This document shows positions 7,194 to 16,781 of a DNA stretch of 64,000 nt, piece after piece. The stretch is from Marinoscillum furvescens DSM 4134 (GTDB lineage: Bacteria; Bacteroidota; Bacteroidia; Cytophagales; Cyclobacteriaceae). The notes under the pieces are model-generated. The model worked only from the letters and a program-made list of their open reading frames with translations, made no database searches and was not told where the DNA came from. The stretch lies in the NCBI RefSeq assembly GCF_003386095.1, contig NZ_QREG01000007.1, positions 62,001 to 126,000 of the forward strand, read 5' to 3'. Position 1 is the stretch's first letter. Each line of letters begins with the position of its first letter. Position numbers and translations under genes: made by a program.

Positions 7194-9821
7194 ATGGATA
7201 CACTCCCAAAACTGCCCATCCGGTTGCTCAGATGGTTTTGTAAAGTAGAGTACCTCGAAGAAATCGAAGGTGACCTGGTAGAGCTCTATGAGCTTCGCGC
7301 AGCTACTTCTGTAAAAAAGGCTCGCAGAAGATTGTTTTGGGATGTCATCTGCTCATTTCGCCCCACTAATATCAAATCCTTTCCGCTAACCAACCCTGTC
7401 ATGAATACACTGTACAACTACACGAAAGTCTATTTTCGCCGGTTTCGAAAAGACCTGGCTCACTATGCCGTCAATACCCTGGGCCTGGCTTTGGGTTTTG
7501 TGGTGCTCTTTTTTATCCTCCTGTATGTTTCTGATGAGCAAAATCTGGATGCTCATCATTCAAAATCATCACGCATCTACCGGGTGCTGGAAAAGCGCAC
7601 AAGCGATGAAGGTCAGGTGCAGCACTTCAGCAGTACCGCTAACCCACTGGGGCCAGCCTTAAAGGCAGAGTTTCCGGAGGTGGAAGAAGCAGCTCGGATG
7701 ATCTACCTGGGGTCTGGAGCGCTAAAATATGGCGAAAATCAGTTTAGCGACCGAAACTATGCGTTTGCCGAGAAGAGCATTTTTCAAATCCTTGATTTTA
7801 ATGTGGTGGCTGGCGATCCCCTCCAATCATTCGGTGGAGAAGTGGCGATCGCACTAAATCAATCAACCGCACGAAAGCTTTTTGGTGATCAGGACCCTGT
7901 TGGTAAGCTGGTGGATATGCCTGGCAAGCTTAGTGATGTAGAGGTCATAGCCGTCTATGAGGACCTGCCCTATACCAGTACTTACCAGTTCAATACTATC
8001 TACATCTTCAGGTTCGAAAAATTTCCTCAGAATTTTAGCGGCTGGTTTGCGTCCTGGGACTCCAGAGGAATGACCACCTGGGTATTGATGAAAGAGAACA
8101 CACGACCTGCCGATGTGCTGGCGAAGAAAGCGCCATTCATGGAAAAGTATTTTGCAGAAGACGTGCGCGGCTACCATGATTTTTATTTTCAGTCCATCAC
8201 GGACATGCACCTGGGCTCGTCACACCTGGACCATTATGGCACGGAGCCTTTGCCTACCATAGCTTATGGCGATCGCTCGTTTGTGTCCATTATTTTGCTC
8301 ATCGGTGTATTTGTGATGGTTATTGCCGGCCTCAATTACATCAACCTGTCTTCCGTGCAGTCCTTGAAGCGGTCACTGGAAGCGGGTATTCGAAAAGTAA
8401 ACGGTGCCAATGCTACACAGCTGAAGGTCCAGTTGTTTTATGAATCCTTCATTACCTTGCTGATCGCCTATGGCATTTCGCTAGCGTTAGTGGTCGCCTT
8501 GCACCCTTTCTTTTTAGAGCTTGCGCAAAAATCTATACCTGTAGCTGATGCATTTCGCATGGAAATTTTAGGCTACCATGCGGTTATTTTTGTGGCCATT
8601 TGGGTGATTTCTGCAATCATTCCTGCGCTTTATTATGCAAGTGCAAACCGCTCACTCGTGTTGGTAAAGAATGTGTTCGTTGGCAAGGGCGAAGTGCTCC
8701 GCAGAAGCTTTGTGGTAGTGCAGTATGGCATCTCTATTTGTCTGATCGTTGGGTCTATAGTTCTCTACAGACAGTTAGAATTCGTTCAGTCAAAAGACCT
8801 GGGTTTTTCACGCGACCAGCTACTTACTCTCGACATCAATAGTGGGGCCGCCAGGGCCAAAGCCACGCAAATTATTGCTGCATTGAAGTCCAGTGCAAAT
8901 GTGGTAAATGCAAGCACCTCTTCACGAGTGCCCGGAGAGTGGAAGTATATACCATCTGCAGGGCTTTCGGTAGACCGAACCCATGAGCCGGTAATGGCTA
9001 CCCACTATGCGGCAGACCAAAATTGGTTGGATACCTATGGTATGACCCTGTCAAAAGGACGCAATTTTTCGGGGAGTGATGCAGCCGATACCCTGAAGGT
9101 GCTGCTGAATGAAAAAGCCGTGGAAATGCTGGGGTTGGAAAACCCTGTAGGGCAGACATTATGGGTGTCTGAAGACACTGTCTCTAAAATGACTGTAATT
9201 GGCGTGGTGAAAAATTTCCATTTCGAGTCACTGCATAAGCCACTGGGGCCGGTAGTGATTACCAGCTGTAATAATCCTGTGTTGGGTATAGATTATTTCA
9301 CCGTCAAATACAGCCAAAATACCGCTGAAGTAATAGCACATATGGAGGAGGTCCAAAAGCAATTTGATCCCGAAACACCCGCAGAGGTCAATTTTCTGGA
9401 CGAACGATGGGAGCGTTATTACAAAGCCGATCAGGCTCGTAGCTCACTCATACTGGTGGCCACCATTATTTCCATTATCATTTCCACGTTTGGCTTGTTT
9501 GGTTTGGTCAATTTTACTGCCGAGCGTAAAACCAAGGAGATAGGTATCAGAAAAGTAATGGGGGCTACTGTGGCAGAGATCATGTCCATCGTGCTGAAAG
9601 ATTATCTCGTGCTGCTTCTGGTGGCGTTGCTACTGGCTACACCGTTGGCCTGGTGGATGCTGGAGCGCTGGCTGGCAGACTTTGCCTATCGCATAGATCT
9701 GTCGATATTTACTTTTGCATTTGCGTTTGTGGCAGTGCTGTTGGTGTCTTTTGTCACGGTATTTGCACGTGTGTTTCGGCTGGCCCGGTTAAACCCCGTA
9801 GTTTCCTTGAGGTACGAATGA
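7194..9821 (+). CDS. Duplicated FtsX/MacB-type ABC permease with prefix domain (second copy)
   Basis: 875 residues with the same architecture as the permease at 2979-5627. A soluble prefix (residues 1 to about 75, LRWFCKVEYLEEIEGDLVELYEL) is followed by a membrane helix (VNTLGLALGFVVLFFILLYV), a periplasmic core, three FtsX helices (coupling motif SLEAGIRKVNGANA), a second core and three more helices (motif KTKEIGIRKVMGA). It ends in RLARLNPVVSLRYE, the usual end of FtsX-type permeases. It probably works as a dimer with an unlinked ATPase on lipoprotein, peptide or drug traffic at the envelope; the substrate is unknown. Divergence from the first copy suggests an old duplication. Confidence 0.88.
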   Translation: MDTLPKLPIRLLRWFCKVEYLEEIEGDLVELYELRAATSVKKARRRLFWDVICSFRPTNIKSFPLTNPVMNTLYNYTKVYFRRFRKDLAHYAVNTLGLALGFVVLFFILLYVSDEQNLDAHHSKSSRIYRVLEKRTSDEGQVQHFSSTANPLGPALKAEFPEVEEAARMIYLGSGALKYGENQFSDRNYAFAEKSIFQILDFNVVAGDPLQSFGGEVAIALNQSTARKLFGDQDPVGKLVDMPGKLSDVEVIAVYEDLPYTSTYQFNTIYIFRFEKFPQNFSGWFASWDSRGMTTWVLMKENTRPADVLAKKAPFMEKYFAEDVRGYHDFYFQSITDMHLGSSHLDHYGTEPLPTIAYGDRSFVSIILLIGVFVMVIAGLNYINLSSVQSLKRSLEAGIRKVNGANATQLKVQLFYESFITLLIAYGISLALVVALHPFFLELAQKSIPVADAFRMEILGYHAVIFVAIWVISAIIPALYYASANRSLVLVKNVFVGKGEVLRRSFVVVQYGISICLIVGSIVLYRQLEFVQSKDLGFSRDQLLTLDINSGAARAKATQIIAALKSSANVVNASTSSRVPGEWKYIPSAGLSVDRTHEPVMATHYAADQNWLDTYGMTLSKGRNFSGSDAADTLKVLLNEKAVEMLGLENPVGQTLWVSEDTVSKMTVIGVVKNFHFESLHKPLGPVVITSCNNPVLGIDYFTVKYSQNTAEVIAHMEEVQKQFDPETPAEVNFLDERWERYYKADQARSSLILVATIISIIISTFGLFGLVNFTAERKTKEIGIRKVMGATVAEIMSIVLKDYLVLLLVALLLATPLAWWMLERWLADFAYRIDLSIFTFAFAFVAVLLVSFVTVFARVFRLARLNPVVSLRYE

Positions 9822-10167
9822 CTTGTGAGCGTGTGGTTGTGGCATTTTTTAGCCAAGGATTTTTTTAATTTGATCCTGTGACAAGACTTTCATGGTCATA
9901 ATTATTCCCTTCGACACGGATAATTTACTGGTCCATCCGTTTCGTTGGAACCATGTATGCACCTTTTTTATTAAATTATGTGGTTGGGATGAAACCTATT
10001 TATAGGAAATGGAGTTTCTATTAAGTTGGAATTTAAAACCTTAAGAGATTGACACGTATTGAATTTAGTTGTAAATTCGCGGTTTTCTTTTGGTGTAAAT
10101 TGACCAGCATCCACAGCGTTTTTTAAACCAGGGAAAAAAGAACATTTAATAAGAAATCGTTTAGCAT
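9822..10167. other. Intergenic region, rpoD leader
   Basis: AT-rich stretch of about 345 bases between the permease and rpoD. I find no convincing reading frame and no strong terminator after the permease. The only clear signal is the promoter-like pair at 10049-10079, which leaves a leader of about 80 bases before rpoD. Confidence 0.6.
10049..10079 (+). promoter_or_regulatory. Candidate rpoD promoter
   Basis: TTGACA (10049-10054), a 17-base spacer and TAAATTCG (10072-10079). The second box fits the Bacteroidota TAnnTTTG consensus with one mismatch, and the first contains the TTG of the -33 element. Confidence 0.45.
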
Positions 10168-11040
10168 ATGCGACAACTCAAGATTACACAGTCGATTACC
10201 AACAGACGCGAAAGCCACACGCTGGAGAAGTACTTCACCGAGGTGAGTAACGTACCCATGATTACCCCTGACGAGGAGGTGACACTGGCCAAAAGAATCC
10301 GTGAGGGTGACGAGCTGGCGTTGGAAAAGTTGGTAAAGGCGAACTTGAGATTCGTGGTTTCGGTAGCGAAGCAGTACCAAAACAGAAGTCTTCCTCTCAA
10401 TGATCTGATCAATGAAGGAAACCTCGGTTTGATCAAAGCGGCTAAGAAATTTGACGAAACAAAAGGATTTAAGTTTATCTCATACGCAGTATGGTGGATT
10501 CGTCAGTCGATCATGCAGGCACTAGCTGAGCAGTCGCGTATCGTTCGTCTGCCGATGAACAAATCCGGTGCGATCAACCAAATCCGAAGAGCATACGCTG
10601 AGTTGGAGCAGCAGTTTGAGCGTGAGCCAACTGAAGAAGAACTTGCCGACATTCTAGATATGAAGCCTAGTGAAGTGCGCAATACCCTGGGTGCTGAGGT
10701 GAAGCAGATGTCTATGGACGCGCCATTTGGTGAAGATGAGTCTGGATCACTGCTTGACGTTCTGGAAAACGAAACCACCGGGCCTACAGATGGTGAGTTG
10801 GTATTCAATGATTCCCTGAAGGTGGAGACACTCAGAGCACTATCTACGCTTACTGCTCGTGAGCGTGAGGTAATCATGATGAGCTTTGGTATCGGTCATG
10901 ACAACCCTTACACACTCGAAGAAATAGGAGATGCCATGGGGCTTACGCGTGAGCGTGTACGTCAGATTCGTGAAAAGGCGCTTCAAAAGCTCAGAGAGCC
11001 AGGTAAAAATAGAAGACTGAAAGAATTTGTAGCTAACTAA
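10168..11040 (+). CDS. rpoD: Primary RNA polymerase sigma factor RpoD (SigA)
   Basis: 290 residues, the short form typical of Bacteroidota, lacking region 1.1. Region 1.2 (SHTLEKYFTEVSNVPMITPDEEV) is followed by region 2 with the core-binding and -10 melting sequences (LRFVVSVAKQYQNRSLPLNDLINEGNLGL, then FISYAVWWIRQSIMQAL), region 3 (QIRRAYAELEQQFEREPTEEELA) and region 4 with the -35 HTH (YTLEEIGDAMGLTRERVRQIREKALQKLR). It directs RNA polymerase to housekeeping promoters, which in this phylum read TTTG and TAnnTTTG. Monocistronic, with a promoter about 90 bases upstream and a strong terminator after it. Confidence 0.97.
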   Translation: MRQLKITQSITNRRESHTLEKYFTEVSNVPMITPDEEVTLAKRIREGDELALEKLVKANLRFVVSVAKQYQNRSLPLNDLINEGNLGLIKAAKKFDETKGFKFISYAVWWIRQSIMQALAEQSRIVRLPMNKSGAINQIRRAYAELEQQFEREPTEEELADILDMKPSEVRNTLGAEVKQMSMDAPFGEDESGSLLDVLENETTGPTDGELVFNDSLKVETLRALSTLTAREREVIMMSFGIGHDNPYTLEEIGDAMGLTRERVRQIREKALQKLREPGKNRRLKEFVAN

Positions 11041-11072
11041 TCCTGCTGGAGAGTTAGTCGCATCAAAATATG

Positions 11073-11105
11073 AAAGCCCATCTGCAACTGCAGATGGGCT
11101 TTTTG
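11073..11105. terminator. Bidirectional terminator between rpoD and porin
   Basis: A perfect 14-bp inverted repeat, AAAGCCCATCTGCA (11073-11086) with TGCAGATGGGCTTT (11089-11102), followed by more T on the plus strand. It lies between the convergent rpoD and porin genes and could serve both, though the T run is better on the plus side. Confidence 0.85.
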
Positions 11106-11128
11106 GCTTTTATGAAGATAGAGCAAGT

Positions 11129-12193
11129 TTATAAAGCTCCCAGCTTAATCATTAGCCCTGTAGATACTACTATGGTCGCATCACCCACGCCATTTTCTCC
11201 TACAAAATTGTCATAAGGCCCACGGTAGAGCTTGCCTTCTAGTTTGAAGTTAGCCGCATCATTGAGCTGATGTGAGACCGTAAGTGAAGCAATGTTCATT
11301 ATAAACTCACCAACATGTGCAGGAAGTAGCAAGGCGTTTTGGTCTACTACATATTCATATCTACCTGCCAGACTCCACCGATCGATCACCTCATAGCTAA
11401 TGATGCCGGTGAGAAACGTAGTGGTATGGTGGTCTGACGCATTCGGTACTTCTTGTCGAGTGTAGTCAGCGATGGCCACTATTTTTAGTTTATTCACAGG
11501 AGCCAGCTCTATTAAGAAGTTGTTGTGAAACCGGTTGACAGCTGAGTCCCCATCATTTTCTTTGCCGTAGTAGTTTCCATAGCTGACCATGAACTGTTCG
11601 CCGAAGCGATGGTCTATAGCGAGCCCCACAGCTTTGTTATTGTTCGTTTCCCCTATGTTTTGCCAGCCATTGAGTACTACGGCTCGGATTTCGGTGTTTT
11701 CGGACAGTGGCTGAGTGTACCGTACACCCGACTGGTAGTAGGGCGTATATTCGGTAGCTAGTGCAGGTGAGTATAATGCCCGATCCATGGCTAATGCGCT
11801 CTCATACCCAAAGTGCCCACCAAATATTCCGACATCCACCCAGCCCTTTTTTCCCACCTTGACTCCAGCGTAGCCCTCGTAAATCATCTGGTAGAGTTTG
11901 TCCGGCTCTGCGCTATAGTTATTGGCCGGATAAGTGCCGGTCTGAAGTGCCAGACTCCCACGAACGCGCTCCCCATCATAGGCACCTTTTATGATCCCGT
12001 GGTTTAGCTGAAAGGCATTGTGCTGGTCATGCTGGGTAACGTACAGGCGCTGGTTTTCTGTGGGCTTGCTAAAGTCGTAGGCGTAGTACGTGTCCAGGTA
12101 AAAACCAAACTTCATTTCGGAATCTTGCCCGTTGACATTGTAAAATTTCAAAAAAAGGAGGGAAATAAATATAAAAGAGATAATTCTAGTCAT
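11129..12193 (-). CDS. Outer membrane beta-barrel porin, BBP2/OmpL-like
   Basis: 354 residues with a signal peptide (FIFISLLFLKFYNVNG, cleavage before QDS). The mature part begins EMKFGFYLDTYYAYDFSKP and consists of alternating amphipathic strands rich in Tyr and Gly, ending in a hydrophobic strand (IVVSTGLMIKLGAL) as outer membrane barrels do. Segments such as LNHGIIKGAYDGERVRGSLALQTGTYPANNYSAE followed by YEGYAGVKVGKKGWVDVGIFGGHFGYES match the putative beta-barrel porin-2 family. It probably forms a general diffusion channel; the solute is unknown. The gene is divergent from the aminotransferase, with starts about 50 bases apart. Confidence 0.75.
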   Translation of the reverse strand: MTRIISFIFISLLFLKFYNVNGQDSEMKFGFYLDTYYAYDFSKPTENQRLYVTQHDQHNAFQLNHGIIKGAYDGERVRGSLALQTGTYPANNYSAEPDKLYQMIYEGYAGVKVGKKGWVDVGIFGGHFGYESALAMDRALYSPALATEYTPYYQSGVRYTQPLSENTEIRAVVLNGWQNIGETNNNKAVGLAIDHRFGEQFMVSYGNYYGKENDGDSAVNRFHNNFLIELAPVNKLKIVAIADYTRQEVPNASDHHTTTFLTGIISYEVIDRWSLAGRYEYVVDQNALLLPAHVGEFIMNIASLTVSHQLNDAANFKLEGKLYRGPYDNFVGENGVGDATIVVSTGLMIKLGAL

Positions 12194-12223
12194 TTGCTGT
12201 GGGTTTTGATTTGCTTAATTTTG
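12193..12223 (+). promoter_or_regulatory. Bacteroidota-type promoter for the aminotransferase operon
   Basis: TTTG (12193-12196), a 19-base spacer and TAATTTTG (12216-12223) match the phylum consensus TTTG-N19-TAnnTTTG exactly. Transcription should start near 12230, leaving a very short leader before the ATG at 12244. Confidence 0.65.
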
Positions 12224-12243
12224 GGCCTCAAAAAATAAATATA

Positions 12244-13440
12244 ATGGATTTAAGATCGGAGAGAATCAAAAATATGGCAGAGTCTGCTACTCTCGCCATG
12301 GCGGCCAAGGCCCGCGAGCTCAAGCAGCAAGGTGTAGATGTTATATCATTGAGTCTGGGTGAGCCAGATTTTAAGACTCCTAAACACATTCAGGAAGGTG
12401 CAAAGGCTGCTATTGATGAAGGTAAATATTTTGCCTATCCTCCCGTGAACGGTTACCTGGATTTGAGACAGGCGATCAGCGAAAAATTCAAAAAAGAAAA
12501 TAACCTCGACTATTCACCCGATCAGATTGTGGTTTCTAATGGAGCAAAGCAATCTATCGCCAATACATTTCTGGCCCTACTCGATCCGGGAGACGAAGTA
12601 ATTGTATTTACTCCGTACTGGGTGAGCTACAGTGCGCTAGTAGAGCTGGCCGAAGGCAAGTGTGTATTTGTTGGGGGAGATATCGAAAATGACTTTAAGC
12701 CAAGTGCTGAGCAGGTAAAGGCTGCCATCACTGACAAAACAAAGGCTATTATCTTCTCCTCACCATGTAACCCTACAGGGTCGGTATTTACTGAAGAGGA
12801 ACTCACGGCTATCGCAGAGGTGCTGCAAGACCATCCAAATATTGTGGTGCTATCAGATGAGATCTACGAACTGATCAACTATGGCGACAAGCATGTGAGC
12901 ATAGGATCACTACCAGGCATGCAAGACCGCACTGTCACGATCAATGGCTTTGCAAAAGGCTTTGCTATGACTGGCTGGAGAGTAGGTTACATAGGAGCAC
13001 CGCTTTGGCTGGCAAAAGCAGCTAGTAAAGTGCAGGGGCAAATTACCTCAGCAAACTGCTCTATCGCTCAGCGAGCGGCACTTACAGCGCTTACCACCTC
13101 TTTGGAGCCATCTTATGAAATGGTAAAAGAGTATAGAAAGCGTAGAGATATGGTGCATGGCCTGCTTAGTGAAATACCTGGTGTAGAGGTAAACATGCCA
13201 GGTGGAGCCTTTTACTTCTTCCCTAACATCAGTAGCTTCTTTGGCAAAAGTGTAAACGGTAAGAAAATTGAAAATGCTACAGACCTCAGCTTGTACATTT
13301 TGGAAGACTCCAATGTTTCTGTAGTGACCGGAGAGGCTTTTGGTGCACCTGAGTGTATGCGTCTTTCGTATGCTGCATCAGAAGACGAGCTGAAGCGAGC
13401 TATTGCTGCGATCAAGGAGTCGCTTTCTAAATTGTCATAA
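12244..13440 (+). CDS. Pyridoxal phosphate-dependent aminotransferase, aspartate type (class I)
   Basis: 398 residues, normal for the AspB/AspC-like class I group. The start at 12244 (MDLRSERIKNM) is preferred because the upstream in-frame ATG lies inside the promoter. Visible residues: VISLSLGEPDFKTP near the N-terminus, the cofactor-contacting FSSPCNPTGSVF, the Asp and Tyr of LSDEIYELINY, the Schiff-base lysine in NGFAKGFAMTGWRVGY, and the carboxylate-binding Arg in ECMRLSYAAS. It probably transfers the amino group between aspartate and 2-oxoglutarate and may accept prephenate. The sugar kinase ATG follows the stop codon directly. Confidence 0.9.
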   Translation: MDLRSERIKNMAESATLAMAAKARELKQQGVDVISLSLGEPDFKTPKHIQEGAKAAIDEGKYFAYPPVNGYLDLRQAISEKFKKENNLDYSPDQIVVSNGAKQSIANTFLALLDPGDEVIVFTPYWVSYSALVELAEGKCVFVGGDIENDFKPSAEQVKAAITDKTKAIIFSSPCNPTGSVFTEEELTAIAEVLQDHPNIVVLSDEIYELINYGDKHVSIGSLPGMQDRTVTINGFAKGFAMTGWRVGYIGAPLWLAKAASKVQGQITSANCSIAQRAALTALTTSLEPSYEMVKEYRKRRDMVHGLLSEIPGVEVNMPGGAFYFFPNISSFFGKSVNGKKIENATDLSLYILEDSNVSVVTGEAFGAPECMRLSYAASEDELKRAIAAIKESLSKLS

Positions 13441-14442
13441 ATGGTCTATACCTCCATTTCGGAGATTTTTGAGGCCTTCAAACATCTAAAGGTGTTGATC
13501 ATCGGTGATTCGATGGTCGACACCTACACTTATGGTGCGGTACACCGAATGTCTCCAGAGGCCCCGGTGCCCGTACTATCCTCTGAGCGCACAGAACACC
13601 GGCTGGGCGGTGCCGCCAATGTTGCGCTAAACATTGCCTCATTAGGGGCTAAACCCATATTATGCTCTGTCATTGGGCATGACCTTTCTGGAGCAAATCT
13701 TATTGAGCTGTGCTTGCAGCATCATCTGGACCCTCGTTTTATTGTAGAAAGTAAGGTGCGCCCTACTACCGTGAAACACCGAATGATAGCCGGTGGACAG
13801 CAGTTGCTGCGCGTAGATGATGAAGTCACCGATGACCTGTCTGCCATCGATCAGGCCATGCTTTGGAAGCATATCTCGGCTCAACTTCCCACTTGCGATG
13901 TGGTGATTCTGCAAGATTATGATAAAGGGTGTTTGTTTCCAGACATGATCGAAATGATCGTTTCAGAAGCCAAGGCTGCCAACAAGCCTGTGGTTGTAGA
14001 TCCAAAGTTTAAAAACTTCAGTAAATACAAAGATGTCACACTTTTTAAGCCAAATGCAAAGGAATTTGATGCTGCAGTACCAGGGACGGATCTGCCATTG
14101 GCTGAACGTGTGGCACAATGGCGTGAGGACCAAGGAATAGCTCAATGCTTGCTGACTCGGTCTGGAGACGGTGTGCTCTATGATTCACAAGAGGATAGTG
14201 GGTGTTTGCCTGCCAGGCTGCGTGAAGTAGCTGATGTGTCAGGTGCTGGAGATACTGTGTTGTCCATTGCGGCTTTATGCCAGGCCATACACCTTCCGCT
14301 TAGATTTACCGCGGAGTTGGCTAACTTAGGTGGTGGTATCGTATGCGAGCATTTTGGAGTAGTGCCTCTATCATCAGATCGGCTGATGGCGGAGGCAGCA
14401 GAAGACCTCCTGCTGCTGGGCATGCTTAGGCCAGCTAAATGA
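13441..14442 (+). CDS. PfkB-family kinase, D-glycero-beta-D-manno-heptose-7-phosphate kinase type
   Basis: 333 residues corresponding to the kinase half of HldE/RfaE, without the nucleotidyltransferase half. Diagnostic segments are VLIIGDSMVDTYTYGAVHRMSPEAPVPVL, the sugar-binding HRLGGAANVALNIASLGA, TTVKHRMIAGGQQLLRVD, and the ATP/anion-hole motif VSGAGDTVLSIAAL with the catalytic Asp. It should phosphorylate heptose-7-phosphate at C1 for ADP-heptose and lipopolysaccharide core synthesis; a different sugar substrate cannot be excluded. It starts immediately after the aminotransferase stop and overlaps the first histidine kinase start by 4 bases, so the run of four genes is probably one transcript. 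Confidence 0.85.
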   Translation: MVYTSISEIFEAFKHLKVLIIGDSMVDTYTYGAVHRMSPEAPVPVLSSERTEHRLGGAANVALNIASLGAKPILCSVIGHDLSGANLIELCLQHHLDPRFIVESKVRPTTVKHRMIAGGQQLLRVDDEVTDDLSAIDQAMLWKHISAQLPTCDVVILQDYDKGCLFPDMIEMIVSEAKAANKPVVVDPKFKNFSKYKDVTLFKPNAKEFDAAVPGTDLPLAERVAQWREDQGIAQCLLTRSGDGVLYDSQEDSGCLPARLREVADVSGAGDTVLSIAALCQAIHLPLRFTAELANLGGGIVCEHFGVVPLSSDRLMAEAAEDLLLLGMLRPAK

Positions 14443-16781
14443 ACCGAATGAACATTCGTTATTTTATCACCTGTATATGTGTGCTGATCGGGCTTTTTGC
14501 TACTGCGCAAACTGCAGAACAGGGCGTGCTTGATCTACGCAATGTGGACTTTTCTGAAGAAAGTGTTCCGCTAGATGGCGAATGGCAGTTTTTCTGGGGG
14601 CAGCTCCTGGAGCCGGGTGATGAGGTGAGTACTCCTATAGATTATTTTGAGTTTCCAGAGCTTTGGAATGACGCTACTACTCGCCAGGGGGTGAAGCTGG
14701 AGAACTTTGGCGTAGCTAGCTATCGACTTCAGGTACTTCTTCCAGAGAGCAGTCCAGAGCTGGCTTTAACCTTCAAGCACCTTTATTCGGCAGGAAGACT
14801 CTTTGTAAATGGCAAGGAGGTGCCTTTTTGTGGGCAGACGGGCAACACTCCCAGCACATCAAAACCCCGATGGGTTCCAGGAGTAATTGAGTTGCATGAT
14901 GAAGTAGATACTTTAAACCTGCTGCTTCAGATATCAAATTTTCAACATTACAAAGGAGGGGCGCGTGAGTCCATTGTTTTAGGTGCTGAGGAACGTATAG
15001 ATGCCCTGGAAAAAGAGACTTTAGCTTATGACTTGCTGCTGGCAGGCACACTCATCATGGCCGGCTTGTTTTTCTATGGATTGTATCTGTTTGGCCTTCG
15101 GGAAAAAGCAGCTATTTTCTTTTCATTGTTTTGCCTCACCTTTGCCTATCGCATGGTTGGGGCAGACGATTATTCGCTACAGATAATCTATCCAAACATG
15201 CCCTGGGGGTTGAGTATGAAACTGGAGTATTTGTCGCTTTTTCTGCCTCCGGCATTTTTTGCCATGTATACCCACTACTTATACCCGTTTAGATATCGAT
15301 TTAACCCGTTTTACATCTTTGCCTCATTGTCTTGTGTATTTGCGTTGATCACCGTAGTGAGCCACCCACTTGTTTTTACAAGAATTGTAGATGCTTATCT
15401 ATTCTTATTGTTAGCGGGTATTTCGCTGGGAGGGTATACCTATTTTCGAGCCTATCAGCTGAAACTCGGAGGCTCACAGTATGCTTTGATCAGTTCATTG
15501 GTGGTATTGGTGGTATTTTGCTACAAGATCATTATCTACCTGGGAGCGGCTACCGAGATTGAAATCATCACCTTTATAGGGTTTCTGGGTTTTTTCTTTT
15601 TCCAATCCTTGATCTTATTTTTTCTATTCACGGACAGTTTGAAGCGGTCCAAGGAGCAGGCCGAGCATGCTGCTAAGATGAAGTCGGATTTTTTATCCAT
15701 GATGTCCCATGAAATTCGCACCCCTATGAATGCGGTCATTGGCCTGTCCAACTATCTTTTGGAAGATTCCCCACGAAAAAGCCAGGTTGAAACACTTAAC
15801 ACTTTGAAGTTTTCTGCCAAAAACCTACTGGTCATCATCAATGACATTTTGGATTTCAGCAAAATCGAAGCAGAAAAAATTGAGTTTGAATACACTCCGG
15901 TCTTATTGCAAGGGCTGATGGCCAGCTTGAAAAAAGTGTTTGAGCCCATCGCTGAAGAAAAGAACCTGAAGCTGGTGTTTGACTGTGACAACCGCATTCC
16001 ACAGGTAATACGGTGTGATCAAACGCGTACCAGTCAGGTGTTGACTAACCTGATCAGTAACGCTATCAAATTTACCGAAAAAGGTGTGGTGAAAGTAAAA
16101 GTAGAGTTGGTGGCGGGTGGTCTTCATCAAGTCAGGTTGAAGTTTAGTGTAATCGATACAGGGATAGGTATACCTCAAGATCGGCAGGAAAGCATCTTTC
16201 AAAGTTTTACGCAAGCGACCAGTTCTACTACCCGACAGTTTGGAGGAACGGGGCTGGGGCTTACCATCACTAAAAAATTGCTCAATTTGCAAGGCGTGGA
16301 GTTGAAGTTGGACAGTGAGCCCGGCAAAGGGTCTGTGTTCTCTTTCATTCAGGCATTTGAGGTGGTGCGCGATAGTATGCCGGCGTACAGTGATGCTCCA
16401 CAGACTATCAACTCTTACCAGCTGCCTGTGGAGGTATTGTTGGTAGAAGACAATGCCGTAAATATTATGGTAGCCGAAAAGTTTTTAAAACGCTGGGGCG
16501 CAAAAGTGGTAGTGGCCAAAAATGGGCAAGAGGCCATTGATGCGGTGGGGAATTCTGCATTTGATGTGATACTCATGGACCTGCAAATGCCGATAATGGA
16601 TGGCTATGAAGCTGTAAGGAAAATCCGGCAAAGGGGCGTGTCCATACCCATTATAGCGCTGACAGCAAGTGCACTGATGGAAGAGCAGCGTAAGATTTTT
16701 GACGCGGGTATGGATGCTTTTGTGACCAAACCATTTGAGCCCGAAGAGCTTTATCAGAAAATGGCCCAGTTTTGCCGATGA
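14439..16781 (+). CDS. Hybrid sensor histidine kinase with 7TMR-DISM sensor (first of tandem pair)
   Basis: 780 residues. Order: signal peptide (ending ATAQ); periplasmic jelly-roll sensor with the LDGEWQFFWGQLLEP signature; seven membrane helices (about residues 200-395); HisKA with phospho-acceptor His424 in MMSHEIRTPMNAVIGL; HATPase (N box NLISNAIKFTEKG, G boxes DTGIGIP and GGTGLGLTI); receiver domain with Asp714 in [15 protein letters not shown]. This is the 7TMR-DISM layout, whose periplasmic domain is thought to bind carbohydrate-like ligands. No Hpt or output domain is present, so phosphotransfer must involve a separate protein. It overlaps the kinase gene by 4 bases; translation may alternatively start at Met4. 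Confidence 0.93.
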   Translation: MNRMNIRYFITCICVLIGLFATAQTAEQGVLDLRNVDFSEESVPLDGEWQFFWGQLLEPGDEVSTPIDYFEFPELWNDATTRQGVKLENFGVASYRLQVLLPESSPELALTFKHLYSAGRLFVNGKEVPFCGQTGNTPSTSKPRWVPGVIELHDEVDTLNLLLQISNFQHYKGGARESIVLGAEERIDALEKETLAYDLLLAGTLIMAGLFFYGLYLFGLREKAAIFFSLFCLTFAYRMVGADDYSLQIIYPNMPWGLSMKLEYLSLFLPPAFFAMYTHYLYPFRYRFNPFYIFASLSCVFALITVVSHPLVFTRIVDAYLFLLLAGISLGGYTYFRAYQLKLGGSQYALISSLVVLVVFCYKIIIYLGAATEIEIITFIGFLGFFFFQSLILFFLFTDSLKRSKEQAEHAAKMKSDFLSMMSHEIRTPMNAVIGLSNYLLEDSPRKSQVETLNTLKFSAKNLLVIINDILDFSKIEAEKIEFEYTPVLLQGLMASLKKVFEPIAEEKNLKLVFDCDNRIPQVIRCDQTRTSQVLTNLISNAIKFTEKGVVKVKVELVAGGLHQVRLKFSVIDTGIGIPQDRQESIFQSFTQATSSTTRQFGGTGLGLTITKKLLNLQGVELKLDSEPGKGSVFSFIQAFEVVRDSMPAYSDAPQTINSYQLPVEVLLVEDNAVNIMVAEKFLKRWGAKVVVAKNGQEAIDAVGNSAFDVILMDLQMPIMDGYEAVRKIRQRGVSIPIIALTASALMEEQRKIFDAGMDAFVTKPFEPEELYQKMAQFCR

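Noticed and set aside
10049-10079. TTGACA-N17-TAAATT as an E. coli-type promoter
   Set aside because: The spacing fits, but the phylum uses TTTG/TAnnTTTG, so I describe it only as a Bacteroidota-type candidate.
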